From Chloroflexota bacterium (GTDB lineage Bacteria > Chloroflexota > Anaerolineae > Anaerolineales > Anaerolineaceae): 18,636 nucleotides of DNA. Positions 1 through 7,455 of the stretch are shown here, one piece after another. Numbering within the stretch: position 1 is the first letter of the stretch; each line of letters opens with the position of its first letter. The notes beneath the pieces were generated by a model. The model ran no database searches. It had not been told where the DNA came from and saw only the letters and a list, made by a program, of their open reading frames with translations. A program made the translations under genes and the position numbers. The DNA lies in assembly GCA_012797215.1 (NCBI GenBank), contig JAAZPN010000012.1, positions 1-18,636 on the forward strand, written 5' to 3'.

Positions 1-1338
1 GGTACCGGTTACGTTGGTCTTAATACGGGGGTTGTGCTCAGTTACATTGGTCATGATGTAACCTGTCTGGATACCAACGCGGAAAAAATCAATCTGCTGC
101 GAAGCGGAAAGACGCCGTTCTACGAACCCCACCTGGATGAGATGCTGGCGGCTGTCGGTCCAAAAATGCGCTTCACGACCAGCTACGCGGAAGCAGACCT
201 TTCGACTGTGGATGTCGTTTTCATCGCGGTGGGCACGCCTTCTCTTGCTGACGGCAACGCGGACCTGAGTTACGTACGCCAGGCTGTGGAGGCTATCGCG
301 CAGGAGATGGATGGTCACTTCCTGGTTGTGGTGAACAAATCCACCGTGCCGATTGGTTCGGGAAACTGGGTTGGTTCGCTCATTAAAGAAAGTTACGAGA
401 AACGGGTCGGAGCGAAGGCGGACGGACGCTTCAGCGTGGTCTCCAACCCGGAGTTCCTGCGGCAGGGCGCGGCGCTCTTTGATTCCTTTTATCCGGACCG
501 GGTTGTGGTGGGTTCCGAGAACTCCCACGGCATTCAGCGTTTGAGTGAATTATTCTCGCCCATTTTAGAACAAAACTTTGCGCCGCCTTCCTGCCTGCCC
601 AGACCTGAAGGACTGACCAAGGTGCCGCTCCTCGTCTGTGACCTGACCAGCGCCGAGGTGATCAAGTACGCCGCCAACGCCTTCCTGGCGCTTAAGATTT
701 CGTATATCAATGAGATTGCCCGGCTGGCACAGCGGGTGGGGGCGGATGCCACCCTGATTGCGCGCGGGATCGGCCTCGACAGCCGCATTGGGCCGCGCTT
801 CCTGAACCCCGGCATTGGTTGGGGCGGTTCCTGCTTTGGCAAGGACACCGCGGCGCTGGTAGCCACCGCGCGCGATTACCAGCTGGAGATGCCAATTGTG
901 CAGGCTGCCCGGGATGTAAACTACCGCCAGCGTACCTGGGTGGTGGACGCGCTGCAGGAAAGTTTGAAGATTCTCAAGGGCAGGCACATCACGCTCTTGG
1001 GCTTCAGCTTCAAGCCTGATACCGATGACCTGCGCGATGCGCCCTCGCTGGACATCGCCCGCCTGCTGGTGCAGCGCGGCGCCGTTGTCCGCGCGCACGA
1101 CCCGGTGGCTCTGGCCAATGCTCAGCGTTTATACCCCGACTTGGGCGTCAGATATTGCCAGGATGTAAGCGAAGCCTTGCAAGGCGCGGAAGGCATTGTG
1201 CTGGTGACCGAATGGCCTCTTTACCGTGAACTGGAGTGGGAGAAAATTCCGCCCGTGCTGGTAGTAGACGGCCGCAACTTTTTGGATCGTGAAAAACTAA
1301 AAGGGCTCGGCTTTAGCGTGCTTGGGGTAGGCCGGTAG
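1..1338 (+). CDS. ugd: UDP-glucose 6-dehydrogenase family protein (5' end cut by window)
   Basis: Cytoplasmic NAD-dependent enzyme that oxidises the C6 hydroxyl of a UDP-sugar (most likely UDP-glucose to UDP-glucuronate) to feed polysaccharide or envelope sugar synthesis. The frame is open from base 1, and the first residues GTGYVGLNTG are the Rossmann NAD-binding loop, so only a few N-terminal residues are missing; a GTG at 34 would remove this loop and is not the start. Other family signatures follow in order: VGTPS, NKSTVPIGSG, NPEFLRQGAA, the central helix around AEVIKYAANAFLALK, the catalytic-cysteine loop GGSCFGKD (Cys at window codon 278), and the C-terminal UDP-binding domain beginning GFSFKPDTDDLRDAPS. 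Length of about 446 residues matches the family. Substrate identity (UDP-glucose rather than UDP-ManNAc, UDP-GlcNAc or GDP-mannose) is inferred from overall resemblance, not proven. No terminator is evident directly after the stop. Confidence 0.9.
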   Translation, partial: GTGYVGLNTGVVLSYIGHDVTCLDTNAEKINLLRSGKTPFYEPHLDEMLAAVGPKMRFTTSYAEADLSTVDVVFIAVGTPSLADGNADLSYVRQAVEAIAQEMDGHFLVVVNKSTVPIGSGNWVGSLIKESYEKRVGAKADGRFSVVSNPEFLRQGAALFDSFYPDRVVVGSENSHGIQRLSELFSPILEQNFAPPSCLPRPEGLTKVPLLVCDLTSAEVIKYAANAFLALKISYINEIARLAQRVGADATLIARGIGLDSRIGPRFLNPGIGWGGSCFGKDTAALVATARDYQLEMPIVQAARDVNYRQRTWVVDALQESLKILKGRHITLLGFSFKPDTDDLRDAPSLDIARLLVQRGAVVRAHDPVALANAQRLYPDLGVRYCQDVSEALQGAEGIVLVTEWPLYRELEWEKIPPVLVVDGRNFLDREKLKGLGFSVLGVGR

Positions 1339-1482
1339 AAAAGCCAATTTGCCCAAAAATTTTCCTTTTACGATGCGCATAGCCACTGCTGGCACAGCGT
1401 GACCCGGTATAATTCGAGCGGGCAGTATTCTAGAGACAGGCGGCGGAGAAAAACTGCGCCTCCACGCAAACCATGCGCTGTG

Positions 1483-1488
1483 TATAAT
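1483..1488 (+). promoter_or_regulatory. candidate -10 element for hcp
   Basis: A perfect TATAAT lies 38 nt upstream of the hcp start codon, in the 188 bp gap after the dehydrogenase gene. No recognisable TTGACA-like -35 sits at the right distance. A second TATAAT is at 1408-1413. I looked for the palindromes bound by FNR/HcpR-type nitrosative-stress regulators (TTGTGA-type half sites) and saw none. Confidence 0.35.
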
Positions 1489-1526
1489 TGGGCTTTGTTC
1501 GAATAATACAAAAATAGGAGTGTTTT

Positions 1527-3212
1527 ATGCCAGACATGTTTTGTTACCAATGCCAGGAAACCCTGCAGAATAGCGGATGCGTCCGGCGGGGTGGGGTGTG
1601 CGGCAAATCAGCGGACGTCTCGAATCTGCAGGATTTGTTAATTTATCTATTGAAGGGGATTTCCTTCTGGGGTACGCGCGGACGCGATATGGGCGTTGTT
1701 AGCGAAGAAACGGATTTGTTCGTAGCCCAGGCGCTCTTCGCCACTATCACCAACGCAAACTTTGACCCGGACCGTTTTATCGTGTTAATCAAGAAAGCGA
1801 TTAGTTTGCGGGATGCGTTGCGTCAACGCGCGCAGGCAGCCTGTTACGAACAGCACGGCGGCGACCCCTGCCGCAGCAGCGGACCGGATTGGGCTGGCTG
1901 GCATCCAGCAGATTACACTCTGGAAACCTTGCTGGAAAAAGCCGTGACGGTCGGGGTTTTGTCAGATGCGGAGCTTGATCCTGATGTGCGTTCCCTGCGG
2001 GAGCTCATCATCTACGGACTTAAGGGCATGGCTGCATATGCCGATCACGCGTACGTGGCTGGGGGTAGGGATGACACGGTGCTGGCTTTCATGCAGGAAG
2101 CGCTTGAAGCGACCACGCGTAAGGAGATGGGCGTGAATGAATTGTTGGCTGTGGTGCAGCGCACAGGCGAATTTGGCTTGAAAGCGATGGCTTTGCTGGA
2201 CAGCGCCAATACCAGCCGCTATGGGAATCCGGAACCCACGCAGGTCAATATTGGCGTGCGCCCGGGTCCGGGCATTTTGGTAAGCGGGCACGATTTAGTG
2301 GACCTGGATGAGCTGCTGCAGCAGACCGAAGGGACCGGCATCAATGTGTACACTCACGGAGAAATGCTGCCCACTAATGCCTACCCGGGCTTAAAGAAAT
2401 ACGCGCATCTGGCCGGCAATTACGGCGGTTCCTGGTGGAAGCAGTCCAAAGAATTTGAAAGTTTTAACGGCGCTATCCTGATGACCACCAACTGCATTAC
2501 CCCGGTGCGCGAATCTTACCGCGACCGTATTTTCACCACGGGGCTTGCTGGCTTCACTGGCATACCGCACATCGCGGACCGCGAACCCGGCCAGCAGAAG
2601 GATTTCTCGGCCCTTATCGCGCGCGCGAAAAGCTGCGAGAGCCCGCTGGAATTGGAAAGCGGCACCATCCCGATTGGCTTTGCTCATCATACGGTGCTGA
2701 GCGCGGCGGATAAGGTCATCGCGGCTGTCAAAAGCGGCGCGATTAAGCGCTTTGTGGTGATGGGCGGCTGCGATGGACGCCAAAAGGAGCGCGATTACTT
2801 TACCCAGGTCGCGCAGAACTTACCAGAGGATACTATCATTCTGACCGCTGGCTGCGCCAAGTACCGTTACAACAAGCTGGGTCTGGGCGAAATTGCTGGC
2901 ATCCCGCGCGTGCTGGACGCGGGGCAGTGTAACGACTCGTATTCTCTGATTATCATCGCGCAGACGCTGGCGCAAGCCTTCGGCGTTTCAGTGAACGAGT
3001 TGCCGCTTTCCTATGATATCGCGTGGTATGAACAGAAGGCCGTGATTGTGCTGTTGGCGCTTTTGTCCTTGGGCATCCGTAAAATTCGGCTTGGACCGAC
3101 GCTGCCGGCTTTCCTCTCCCCGAATGTGGTTGATGTGCTCGTCAAGGCCTACGACCTCAAGCCGATTGGCGGCGCTGAGGAAGATGTTCAGGCTATGCTG
3201 GCAGGGAATTAA
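1527..3212 (+). CDS. hcp: hybrid cluster protein / hydroxylamine reductase
   Basis: Iron-sulfur enzyme of the hybrid-cluster (prismane) family; members reduce hydroxylamine in vitro and are linked to NO and nitrosative stress defence in the cytoplasm. The 561-residue length is normal. The N-terminal cluster motif is C6-x2-C9-x8-C18-x6-C25, the compact spacing of the class I proteins of strict anaerobes. By spacing against the Desulfovibrio protein, all hybrid-cluster ligands can be placed: H255 (SGHDL), E279 (THGEM), C323 (TTNCITP), C415 (GGCDG), C443 (AGCAKYR), C468 (GQCNDS), and E502 and K504 (WYEQKAV). The ATG at 1527 is preceded by ATAGGAGTG, a good ribosome binding site. No Hcr reductase gene is adjacent, as is usual for class I. 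The gene ends at a strong terminator shared with the convergent gene. Confidence 0.96.
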   Translation: MPDMFCYQCQETLQNSGCVRRGGVCGKSADVSNLQDLLIYLLKGISFWGTRGRDMGVVSEETDLFVAQALFATITNANFDPDRFIVLIKKAISLRDALRQRAQAACYEQHGGDPCRSSGPDWAGWHPADYTLETLLEKAVTVGVLSDAELDPDVRSLRELIIYGLKGMAAYADHAYVAGGRDDTVLAFMQEALEATTRKEMGVNELLAVVQRTGEFGLKAMALLDSANTSRYGNPEPTQVNIGVRPGPGILVSGHDLVDLDELLQQTEGTGINVYTHGEMLPTNAYPGLKKYAHLAGNYGGSWWKQSKEFESFNGAILMTTNCITPVRESYRDRIFTTGLAGFTGIPHIADREPGQQKDFSALIARAKSCESPLELESGTIPIGFAHHTVLSAADKVIAAVKSGAIKRFVVMGGCDGRQKERDYFTQVAQNLPEDTIILTAGCAKYRYNKLGLGEIAGIPRVLDAGQCNDSYSLIIIAQTLAQAFGVSVNELPLSYDIAWYEQKAVIVLLALLSLGIRKIRLGPTLPAFLSPNVVDVLVKAYDLKPIGGAEEDVQAMLAGN

Positions 3213-3227
3213 GCGAAAACGAAAAAT

Positions 3228-3253
3228 AAAAGAGGCGCGTATGCGCCTCTTTT
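3228..3253. terminator. bidirectional rho-independent terminator
   Basis: AAAAGAGGCGC, loop GTAT, GCGCCTCTTTT: a perfect 11-bp stem with a 4-nt loop, A-run on the left and T-run on the right. It starts 15 nt after the hcp stop and ends 3 nt before the stop of the minus-strand gene, so it can serve both convergent genes. Confidence 0.92.
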
Positions 3254-3256
3254 GTG

Positions 3257-3808
3257 TTAAAGCAGCTTGCCGTTGTTCAGCAGGGCAAAGCTGGTGGCAA
3301 AGGGGATGTTCTCGAACTTAAAGTCGATAAAGCCAAATTTGTCAAAGGTCCCCGGGGCCTTAAATTGCGTCAGCGCGCCTGCCTTAAACAGATTTCTTCG
3401 GCGCAACTTTTGCTCCTGGGTGAAGCCTTTCTCATTAATCAAGCGGGAAATCCAACCAAAAAATAAGGAGGTAAGAAAAGCCCCGATTAATGCTGCGGCA
3501 ATGGTGATCAGGATATTGTTATCAGAACTCGCGCTGGCGACAGCCCCTGAAAGCAGGCACACAAGCAAGGCTAATATCACGCCGATAACGTCGACAGCTT
3601 TAGCCCCGCCGCGGTTTGCGCTGACAGCGTGGCATTCCGCGCAAACTGGGAAATTAAGGTTCAGAGTCGTGTAACGTTTGCCGGACCAATTGGATTGGGT
3701 TTTGTCAATTCGGTGATAAAGGCCTGGCTCCGCGGGAGCTCCGCAGGAAACGCAGATATCCGGCATTTGAAACTGGGAAAAATACATGGTACGCACTCTT
3801 TGCGCCAT
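3257..3808 (-). CDS. zinc-ribbon membrane protein of unknown function
   Basis: 183-residue protein that I do not recognise as a named family. The N-terminal ~65 residues carry two CxxC knuckles (C19-x2-C22 within ICVSCGAP; C56-x2-C59 within PVCAECH), suggesting one zinc ribbon formed by both. Two hydrophobic segments follow, about residues 72-92 and 99-121, separated by a short polar turn, then a basic patch (KLRRR, ~134-138). The C-terminal ~45 residues are soluble, phenylalanine-rich and end in FALLNNGKLL. The layout suggests an inner-membrane hairpin with both soluble parts cytoplasmic. The start at 3808 is supported by TAGGAG 7 nt upstream on the minus strand; the internal Met8 has no such site. 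It is convergent with hcp and shares its terminator, so proximity does not imply a shared function. Confidence 0.75.
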   Translation of the reverse strand: MAQRVRTMYFSQFQMPDICVSCGAPAEPGLYHRIDKTQSNWSGKRYTTLNLNFPVCAECHAVSANRGGAKAVDVIGVILALLVCLLSGAVASASSDNNILITIAAALIGAFLTSLFFGWISRLINEKGFTQEQKLRRRNLFKAGALTQFKAPGTFDKFGFIDFKFENIPFATSFALLNNGKLL

Positions 3809-4613
3809 ATTGAGCTCCTATTCTATTGGATATATAGCAAGAACGGACAATTCTTAATGTAATTATAGGTCAAATAACACGCTTTACAAAGCGCGGGTTG
3901 AAAGTCGCGAATTGTGGTTGCAATGTTGAGTTAGGGGAGGGTACTTGCGCAAGGGTAAGGCCTCTTATAATATATTACTTAAGAGAATAACACTTCTCGA
4001 TAGTAATGGTTAGAAAAAAGAACAAATATGGGACACAGCACGCCATGCGCGCGATGATGTTTACTTCCCGACTAATGGAGAGAGCCGGACCTGCTTATCT
4101 TAAAGTCAAACGTCGTTCAGGGAGAACTCAGCACTTCCAGTAAATCCGTTTTCAGGCGTGGTCAATGTGGTTCGCGCTGAAGCCTTGACCATGCAAACCG
4201 GGCTGCACCCAAAAAAATGGCGAGACCAGTCTTTGGTTCACGTTGAGAGGACGCGCTTTAATGGCTCGTTGTACATGGACAGCAAGCCCTTTCAGGATGC
4301 TAGTTAAAAAACCATTTTTGCAATAATTAAGAACATAAAGCGTTACAGAGGTTATTTTGCCCTTATTTTGCTAAAACTTCAGCTACGCGCAACAGTTGAG
4401 CCTCTGTAGCGGCCGCTGTTAAAAATAACTTGAGTTCATCTGGAAATTTCATTCCAAACGCTTTCCTTGACTCACGCAATTTGTTCTTTTCCCATGCCCT
4501 GCAAGACCAGGTGGAAATTTTTGCATGCGGCAGCCTCGAGGCTCCCCCGCCCCACCAACGCAAAGCGCTGGTACAATTACTTATGAGAATGCGTCCCAAC
4601 AGGAGCGGCCCAC
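3809..4613. other. ~800 bp stretch without a convincing gene; possible ORF debris
   Basis: This is the longest gene-poor stretch in the window. It includes the upstream region of the zinc-ribbon gene. From 3962 to 3985 there is an AT-rich imperfect palindrome with CTCTTA and TAAGAG arms and TATAAT inside. A 45-residue, very basic ORF (4006-4143, starting MVRKKNKYGTQ) overlaps a 67-codon open frame without a nearby start (4104-4307, containing ALTMQTGLHPKKW); the two would join through one frameshift, as in a decayed gene. On the minus strand, 4363-4635 is open, but its only sensible stretch is the last ~45 residues. No Shine-Dalgarno supports any of these. Next to an integrase gene, such debris fits old mobile DNA, but nothing here can be named. 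Confidence 0.4.
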
Positions 4614-5654
4614 ATGGCAGGAAAATCCAAAACACGATCCCCGTTAAACCTTCCTAACCTGAGCGCGCTTCAGCCGCGCGACCCTGGGGGCTCCCCCTCC
4701 CCCGCCCAAGCCTACCTGAACACACTTAGCCCTTCAGGCAGGCGTTCGCAGCACACCGCGTTAAACAACCTCGCCTACATGTTGTCTGGCGGGGCGCTGA
4801 ACGAAGCGCTGAATTTCCCATGGGAGCTTTTACGCTATGAGCATACCAGCGGCCTCGCGGCCTACATGGTTGATATCGGTTACGCCAAGTCATCCGTGAA
4901 CAAGCACCTAGTGGCGCTGCGGCGCGTTTTAGCTGAGAGTTACCAGCTTGGCCTATTTGCCGACCACAACGATTATTTCCGCGCCGCCGGGGTCAAATCC
5001 TTACGCTCAGAAACGCTGCCGCGTGGACGCACCCTAAAAATGGAGGAATTGCGCGCTCTGATAAAAACCTGCCTTGCGGACGAAAAGAATCCGACTTTGG
5101 GAGTGCGGGACGCGGCAATGATAACGGTTCTTTACGCCGCCGCCGTCCGTCGGCAGGAACTTGTAGATCTAAACCTGGCAGACCTGGACCTTAAGGAAGG
5201 AAAATTGCGCATCCTGGGCAAGGGCAGCAAAAAACGCCAGGTTTATCTGCAAACAGATGCGCTAGGCGCGCTCCAAAACTGGTTGAACTTGCGTGGAAAA
5301 CAGCTTGGTCCGCTGTTCACGCGCGTAACAAAATCCGGGCGGGTGATGCTTAACCGCCTGACGCCCCAGGCGGTCTATTACCTGCTCAAACACCGCCAAG
5401 GCCAGGCTGGTTTGGACGACTTTACCCCGCACGATTTGCGCCGCACGTCCATTACCGACCTGCTCAGCGCGCAGGTGGATGTGTTGACCGTTTCAGCCAT
5501 CGCCGGGCATGCCAGCGCGGACACCACCAAGCGCTACGACCGCCGCAGCGAGGAGAATAAAAAGGCTGCCGCGCAAAAACTGCCCTCACCTTTTACGGAC
5601 CTCCCCTCCCCTGCGAAAGCGGGGGACCCAGAAGTACAGCCAGACCTGGATTAA
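4614..5654 (+). CDS. tyrosine-type site-specific recombinase/integrase
   Basis: 346-residue DNA strand-exchange enzyme of the Xer/phage-integrase family. The N-terminal ~140 residues are the SAM-like core-binding domain (AYLNTLSPSGRRSQHTALNN is typical), and the catalytic domain runs from ~145 to ~320. All catalytic residues are in place with exactly XerD spacing: R179 (VRRQEL), K203 (GKGSKKR), H273 and R276 (HDLRR), H299 (GHAS), and the nucleophile Y308 (KRYDRR). The HDLRRTSITDLL and KRYDRRSE wording is that of a broad integrase group rather than canonical chromosomal XerC or XerD, so no symbol is given. AGGAG about 9 nt before the ATG supports the start. The last ~20 residues (rich in Pro, Ala, Asp) lie past the usual end of the fold and are encoded by a GC-rich hairpin. 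The host site or element is unknown. Confidence 0.93.
   Translation: MAGKSKTRSPLNLPNLSALQPRDPGGSPSPAQAYLNTLSPSGRRSQHTALNNLAYMLSGGALNEALNFPWELLRYEHTSGLAAYMVDIGYAKSSVNKHLVALRRVLAESYQLGLFADHNDYFRAAGVKSLRSETLPRGRTLKMEELRALIKTCLADEKNPTLGVRDAAMITVLYAAAVRRQELVDLNLADLDLKEGKLRILGKGSKKRQVYLQTDALGALQNWLNLRGKQLGPLFTRVTKSGRVMLNRLTPQAVYYLLKHRQGQAGLDDFTPHDLRRTSITDLLSAQVDVLTVSAIAGHASADTTKRYDRRSEENKKAAAQKLPSPFTDLPSPAKAGDPEVQPDLD
5607..5626 (+). repeat. GC-rich hairpin with GAAA tetraloop inside the recombinase 3' end
   Basis: An 8-bp stem (TCCCCTGC / GCGGGGGA, one G-U pair) closes a GAAA loop. It encodes part of the Pro/Ala/Asp-rich tail of the recombinase, outside the conserved fold. It resembles small palindromic repeats that insert into gene ends, but a second copy is not clearly present in this window, so the repeat status is a guess. 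Confidence 0.35.
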
Positions 5655-5671
5655 TAAAGTCGCTCTTAACA

Positions 5672-5708
5672 AAAACAGCCGCTGTGAAAACTCCACAGCG
5701 GCTGTTTT
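5672..5708. terminator. bidirectional rho-independent terminator
   Basis: AAAACAGCCGCTGTG, 7-nt loop, CACAGCGGCTGTTTT: a perfect 15-bp stem with A-run and T-run flanks. It sits between the stops of the recombinase (5654) and the convergent lipoprotein gene (5751) and can end both transcripts. Confidence 0.93.
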
Positions 5709-5750
5709 GATTACTCCTGATTACTTACGACTGACTAACCAGTCGATAAT

Positions 5751-6131
5751 CTATTGCTTTTCTTCGGGGTTGATTTTAGCCCCATATCCGATCATGCGGT
5801 CCAAAATCTCAGACCATTCTTCTGCCGTGCGACTCTCTTCGAGTACGAAAGTTAGGGTATGCGGGCTCCCTTGCAGTTTTTGCTGGATCAAAGCCTCCAT
5901 CTCGGCATCAGAGAGAACAGTGGGCGCTTGGGCTGGTTCAGCGGGCGCGGGTTGGGTGGCTTCTGGCGCAGCTGGCTGTGCTGGCTCGGTTGCCGCTGGA
6001 TAACTGCTTTCAGCAGCGGGTTGGTTTACTTCGGGGGCGGCCGCTGGCGTGCTCGCGCCGCTGGCACAGGCCGATAAAACAGCAATCAGCAGAAAAGCTG
6101 CGATTAGGCTTAGGAAATTTCTTTTGAACAT
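5751..6131 (-). CDS. small secreted lipoprotein with Pro/Ala-rich linker
   Basis: 126-residue predicted lipoprotein of unknown function. A basic start (MFKRN), a hydrophobic core (FLSLIAAFLLIAVL) and the lipobox L19-S-A-C22 mark it for signal peptidase II and anchoring at the outer face of the membrane. Residues ~25-70 are a low-complexity linker of Pro, Ala, Glu and Thr, typical of a cell-wall spanner. The C-terminal ~55 residues (from TVLSDAEMEALIQQKL) look like a small soluble helical/beta domain that I cannot assign. GAGG before the ATG supports the start, and a good promoter lies upstream. It is downstream of lplA on the same strand but has its own promoter, so a shared operon is not needed. 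Confidence 0.82.
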   Translation of the reverse strand: MFKRNFLSLIAAFLLIAVLSACASGASTPAAAPEVNQPAAESSYPAATEPAQPAAPEATQPAPAEPAQAPTVLSDAEMEALIQQKLQGSPHTLTFVLEESRTAEEWSEILDRMIGYGAKINPEEKQ

Positions 6132-6182
6132 ATTTACCTCGTTTGGAACTCTCTCCGGTAAATCCGGTTAATTTATACTGCA

Positions 6183-6211
6183 ATTGTATTAAATGCTGAT
6201 GTTGGAATCAA
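6183..6211 (-). promoter_or_regulatory. sigma-70-type promoter of the lipoprotein gene
   Basis: On the minus strand, -35 TTGATT (6206-6211) and -10 TACAAT (6183-6188) are separated by exactly 17 nt. The predicted start site near 6176 gives a leader of about 45 nt before the ATG at 6131. Confidence 0.65.
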
Positions 6212-6257
6212 GCATAATTAACTCAATCCCTATACAAAGCTTGCTATATGAAATGGA

Positions 6258-7247
6258 TTAGTAAAGCAGGGAGAGTAATTCCGCTGATGAGAAACCAGAA
6301 AAGTATTGGGGAATGTCGAAAGCCGCCAGGCGTTCCCCCAATGCTTCCGGAAGGTAAGAGCAGCCAGCCAGGCGCTGCTCCAATTCAGCAACATCGCGCT
6401 GGCCAAAAAAATCCCCGATGAATTTGACCGATTGCACGATGCCTTTTTGAACTATCAGAAACACTTCAATTTCCCCGCCGGCATATTTGACCGAACGCCG
6501 CAAATTAAACGCCGGCGAAGACCCGTAGTTCCATTCCCAGGATTGGTACCGTTCCCGCGCGAGCTGCCGCACCGCTGACCAATCGTCTAAGGTCAGTCGG
6601 TATTCGGGGATTGTTGTCTGAAGTCCAAACACGCCCTCAAGAATCTGCTGCCTAAACCTGAGGATGTCCTCTGGTTCCTCTAAAAACTCGCTGATGTTGG
6701 CAACCCGGCTGCGAACGGACTTTATCCCCTTGGATTCAATCTTGGAGGCTTTAACGCGCAGCGCTTTGCCAATTTCTTCCAGATCCGTATTGTAGAGCAG
6801 CGTGCCGTGACTAACCAGGCGCGGCCCGGAAACGTACTGCGCGTTCCCCGAAATCTTGCGGCCTTCCGCAAGGATGTCATTACGTCCGCTCAGTTCCGCT
6901 GGGACGCCCAATTCCCGCAGCACCTGGATAACCGGCGCGGTAAACTTTTGGAAGTTGGCAAAACTCCCTCCCACGTTGGGAGCGATAAAACTGAAATTCA
7001 AATTGCCCAAATCGTGATATACCGCGCCTCCGCCAGAAAGCCTGCGCACCACATGCAGTTCTTTCTCGCGGGCGTATTCCACATTGATTTCAGCGATGGT
7101 ATTCTGATGCCTGCCGATGATGATGGAAGGCTCGTTGATATAGAACAGCAACAGCTCTTCCTCTGGCGCGATATTCCGAATCAGAAATTCTTCCAGGGCA
7201 AGGTTCAGAGCGGGGTCATGCTGATTTTGATTATCGATAAAGAGCAT
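6258..7247 (-). CDS. lplA: lipoate-protein ligase A
   Basis: Activates lipoate with ATP to lipoyl-AMP and transfers it to the lysine of lipoyl domains (GcvH, 2-oxoacid dehydrogenase E2). Signatures, numbered from the ATG at 7247: LNLALEEFL (14-22), the lipoate/ATP loop RRLSGGGAVYHD (68-79), GRNDILAEGRKISGNAQ with the catalytic lysine K131, and HGTLLY (147-152). A C-terminal accessory domain follows, so this is a full-length LplA (329 aa). Two starts are possible: 7262 (five residues longer, no clear ribosome site) and 7247, which has AAAGGAG just before it and aligns with where the family begins; I prefer 7247. The -10-like TATAAT on the minus strand at 7317-7322 may be its promoter. It suggests lipoate scavenging; the target proteins are not in this window. 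Confidence 0.92.
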   Translation of the reverse strand: MLFIDNQNQHDPALNLALEEFLIRNIAPEEELLLFYINEPSIIIGRHQNTIAEINVEYAREKELHVVRRLSGGGAVYHDLGNLNFSFIAPNVGGSFANFQKFTAPVIQVLRELGVPAELSGRNDILAEGRKISGNAQYVSGPRLVSHGTLLYNTDLEEIGKALRVKASKIESKGIKSVRSRVANISEFLEEPEDILRFRQQILEGVFGLQTTIPEYRLTLDDWSAVRQLARERYQSWEWNYGSSPAFNLRRSVKYAGGEIEVFLIVQKGIVQSVKFIGDFFGQRDVAELEQRLAGCSYLPEALGERLAAFDIPQYFSGFSSAELLSLLY

Positions 7248-7395
7248 AGGCTCCTTTGGCATTCTATCCGTTTGCGCTGCGCAATACTGAAGGCATGTTC
7301 GCCATCCAGAGAATTGATTATAGCCGAAAGCTGGATGAGCAAAACGAAGCCCCTATCGCCAGGAAAGCGAGGTAGCCAAACACGTCCGTGGAAGT

Positions 7396-7452
7396 TTGTT
7401 CAACATTTCACATATTGTGATATACTTTATCCGTTTATGCGGATGGATAAAG
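7396..7452 (+). promoter_or_regulatory. promoter/operator of the arsR-sulfur operon
   Basis: A candidate -35 TTGTTC (7396-7401) and -10 TATACT (7421-7426) flank a 19-nt spacer. The spacer holds a perfect inverted repeat TCACA-TAT-TGTGA (7408-7420), well placed for a repressor to block RNA polymerase; the encoded ArsR-type protein is the obvious candidate. A second inverted repeat follows: CTTTATCC (7425-7432) and GGATAAAG (7445-7452), with an alternative inner hairpin ATCCG/CGGAT. It ends 3 nt before the ATG at 7456 and could be a second operator or an RNA hairpin that hides the weak ribosome site. Confidence 0.55.
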
Positions 7453-7455
7453 AAT

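Noticed and set aside
565..1098. 177-residue minus-strand ORF inside the dehydrogenase gene
   Set aside because: Shadow frame of a clearly coding plus-strand gene; no ribosome site or recognisable motif.
3962..3985. Canonical dif site
   Set aside because: The centre resembles TATAATATAT, but the XerD half-site does not match, so it is reported only as a palindrome.
4382..4393. 12-base GCTACGCGCAAC, also found near 12329
   Set aside because: A 12-base match within 18 kb is expected by chance, and the flanks differ.
4363..4635. 90-residue minus-strand ORF overlapping the recombinase start
   Set aside because: Its first ATG is inside the recombinase gene and has no ribosome site. The Trp/Arg/Cys-rich first half does not look like protein; only the last ~45 residues look protein-like, and no family is recognisable.
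7396..7455. Longer ArsR start at 7396
   Set aside because: It would translate the promoter and operator; the added residues are hydrophobic, unlike an ArsR N terminus.
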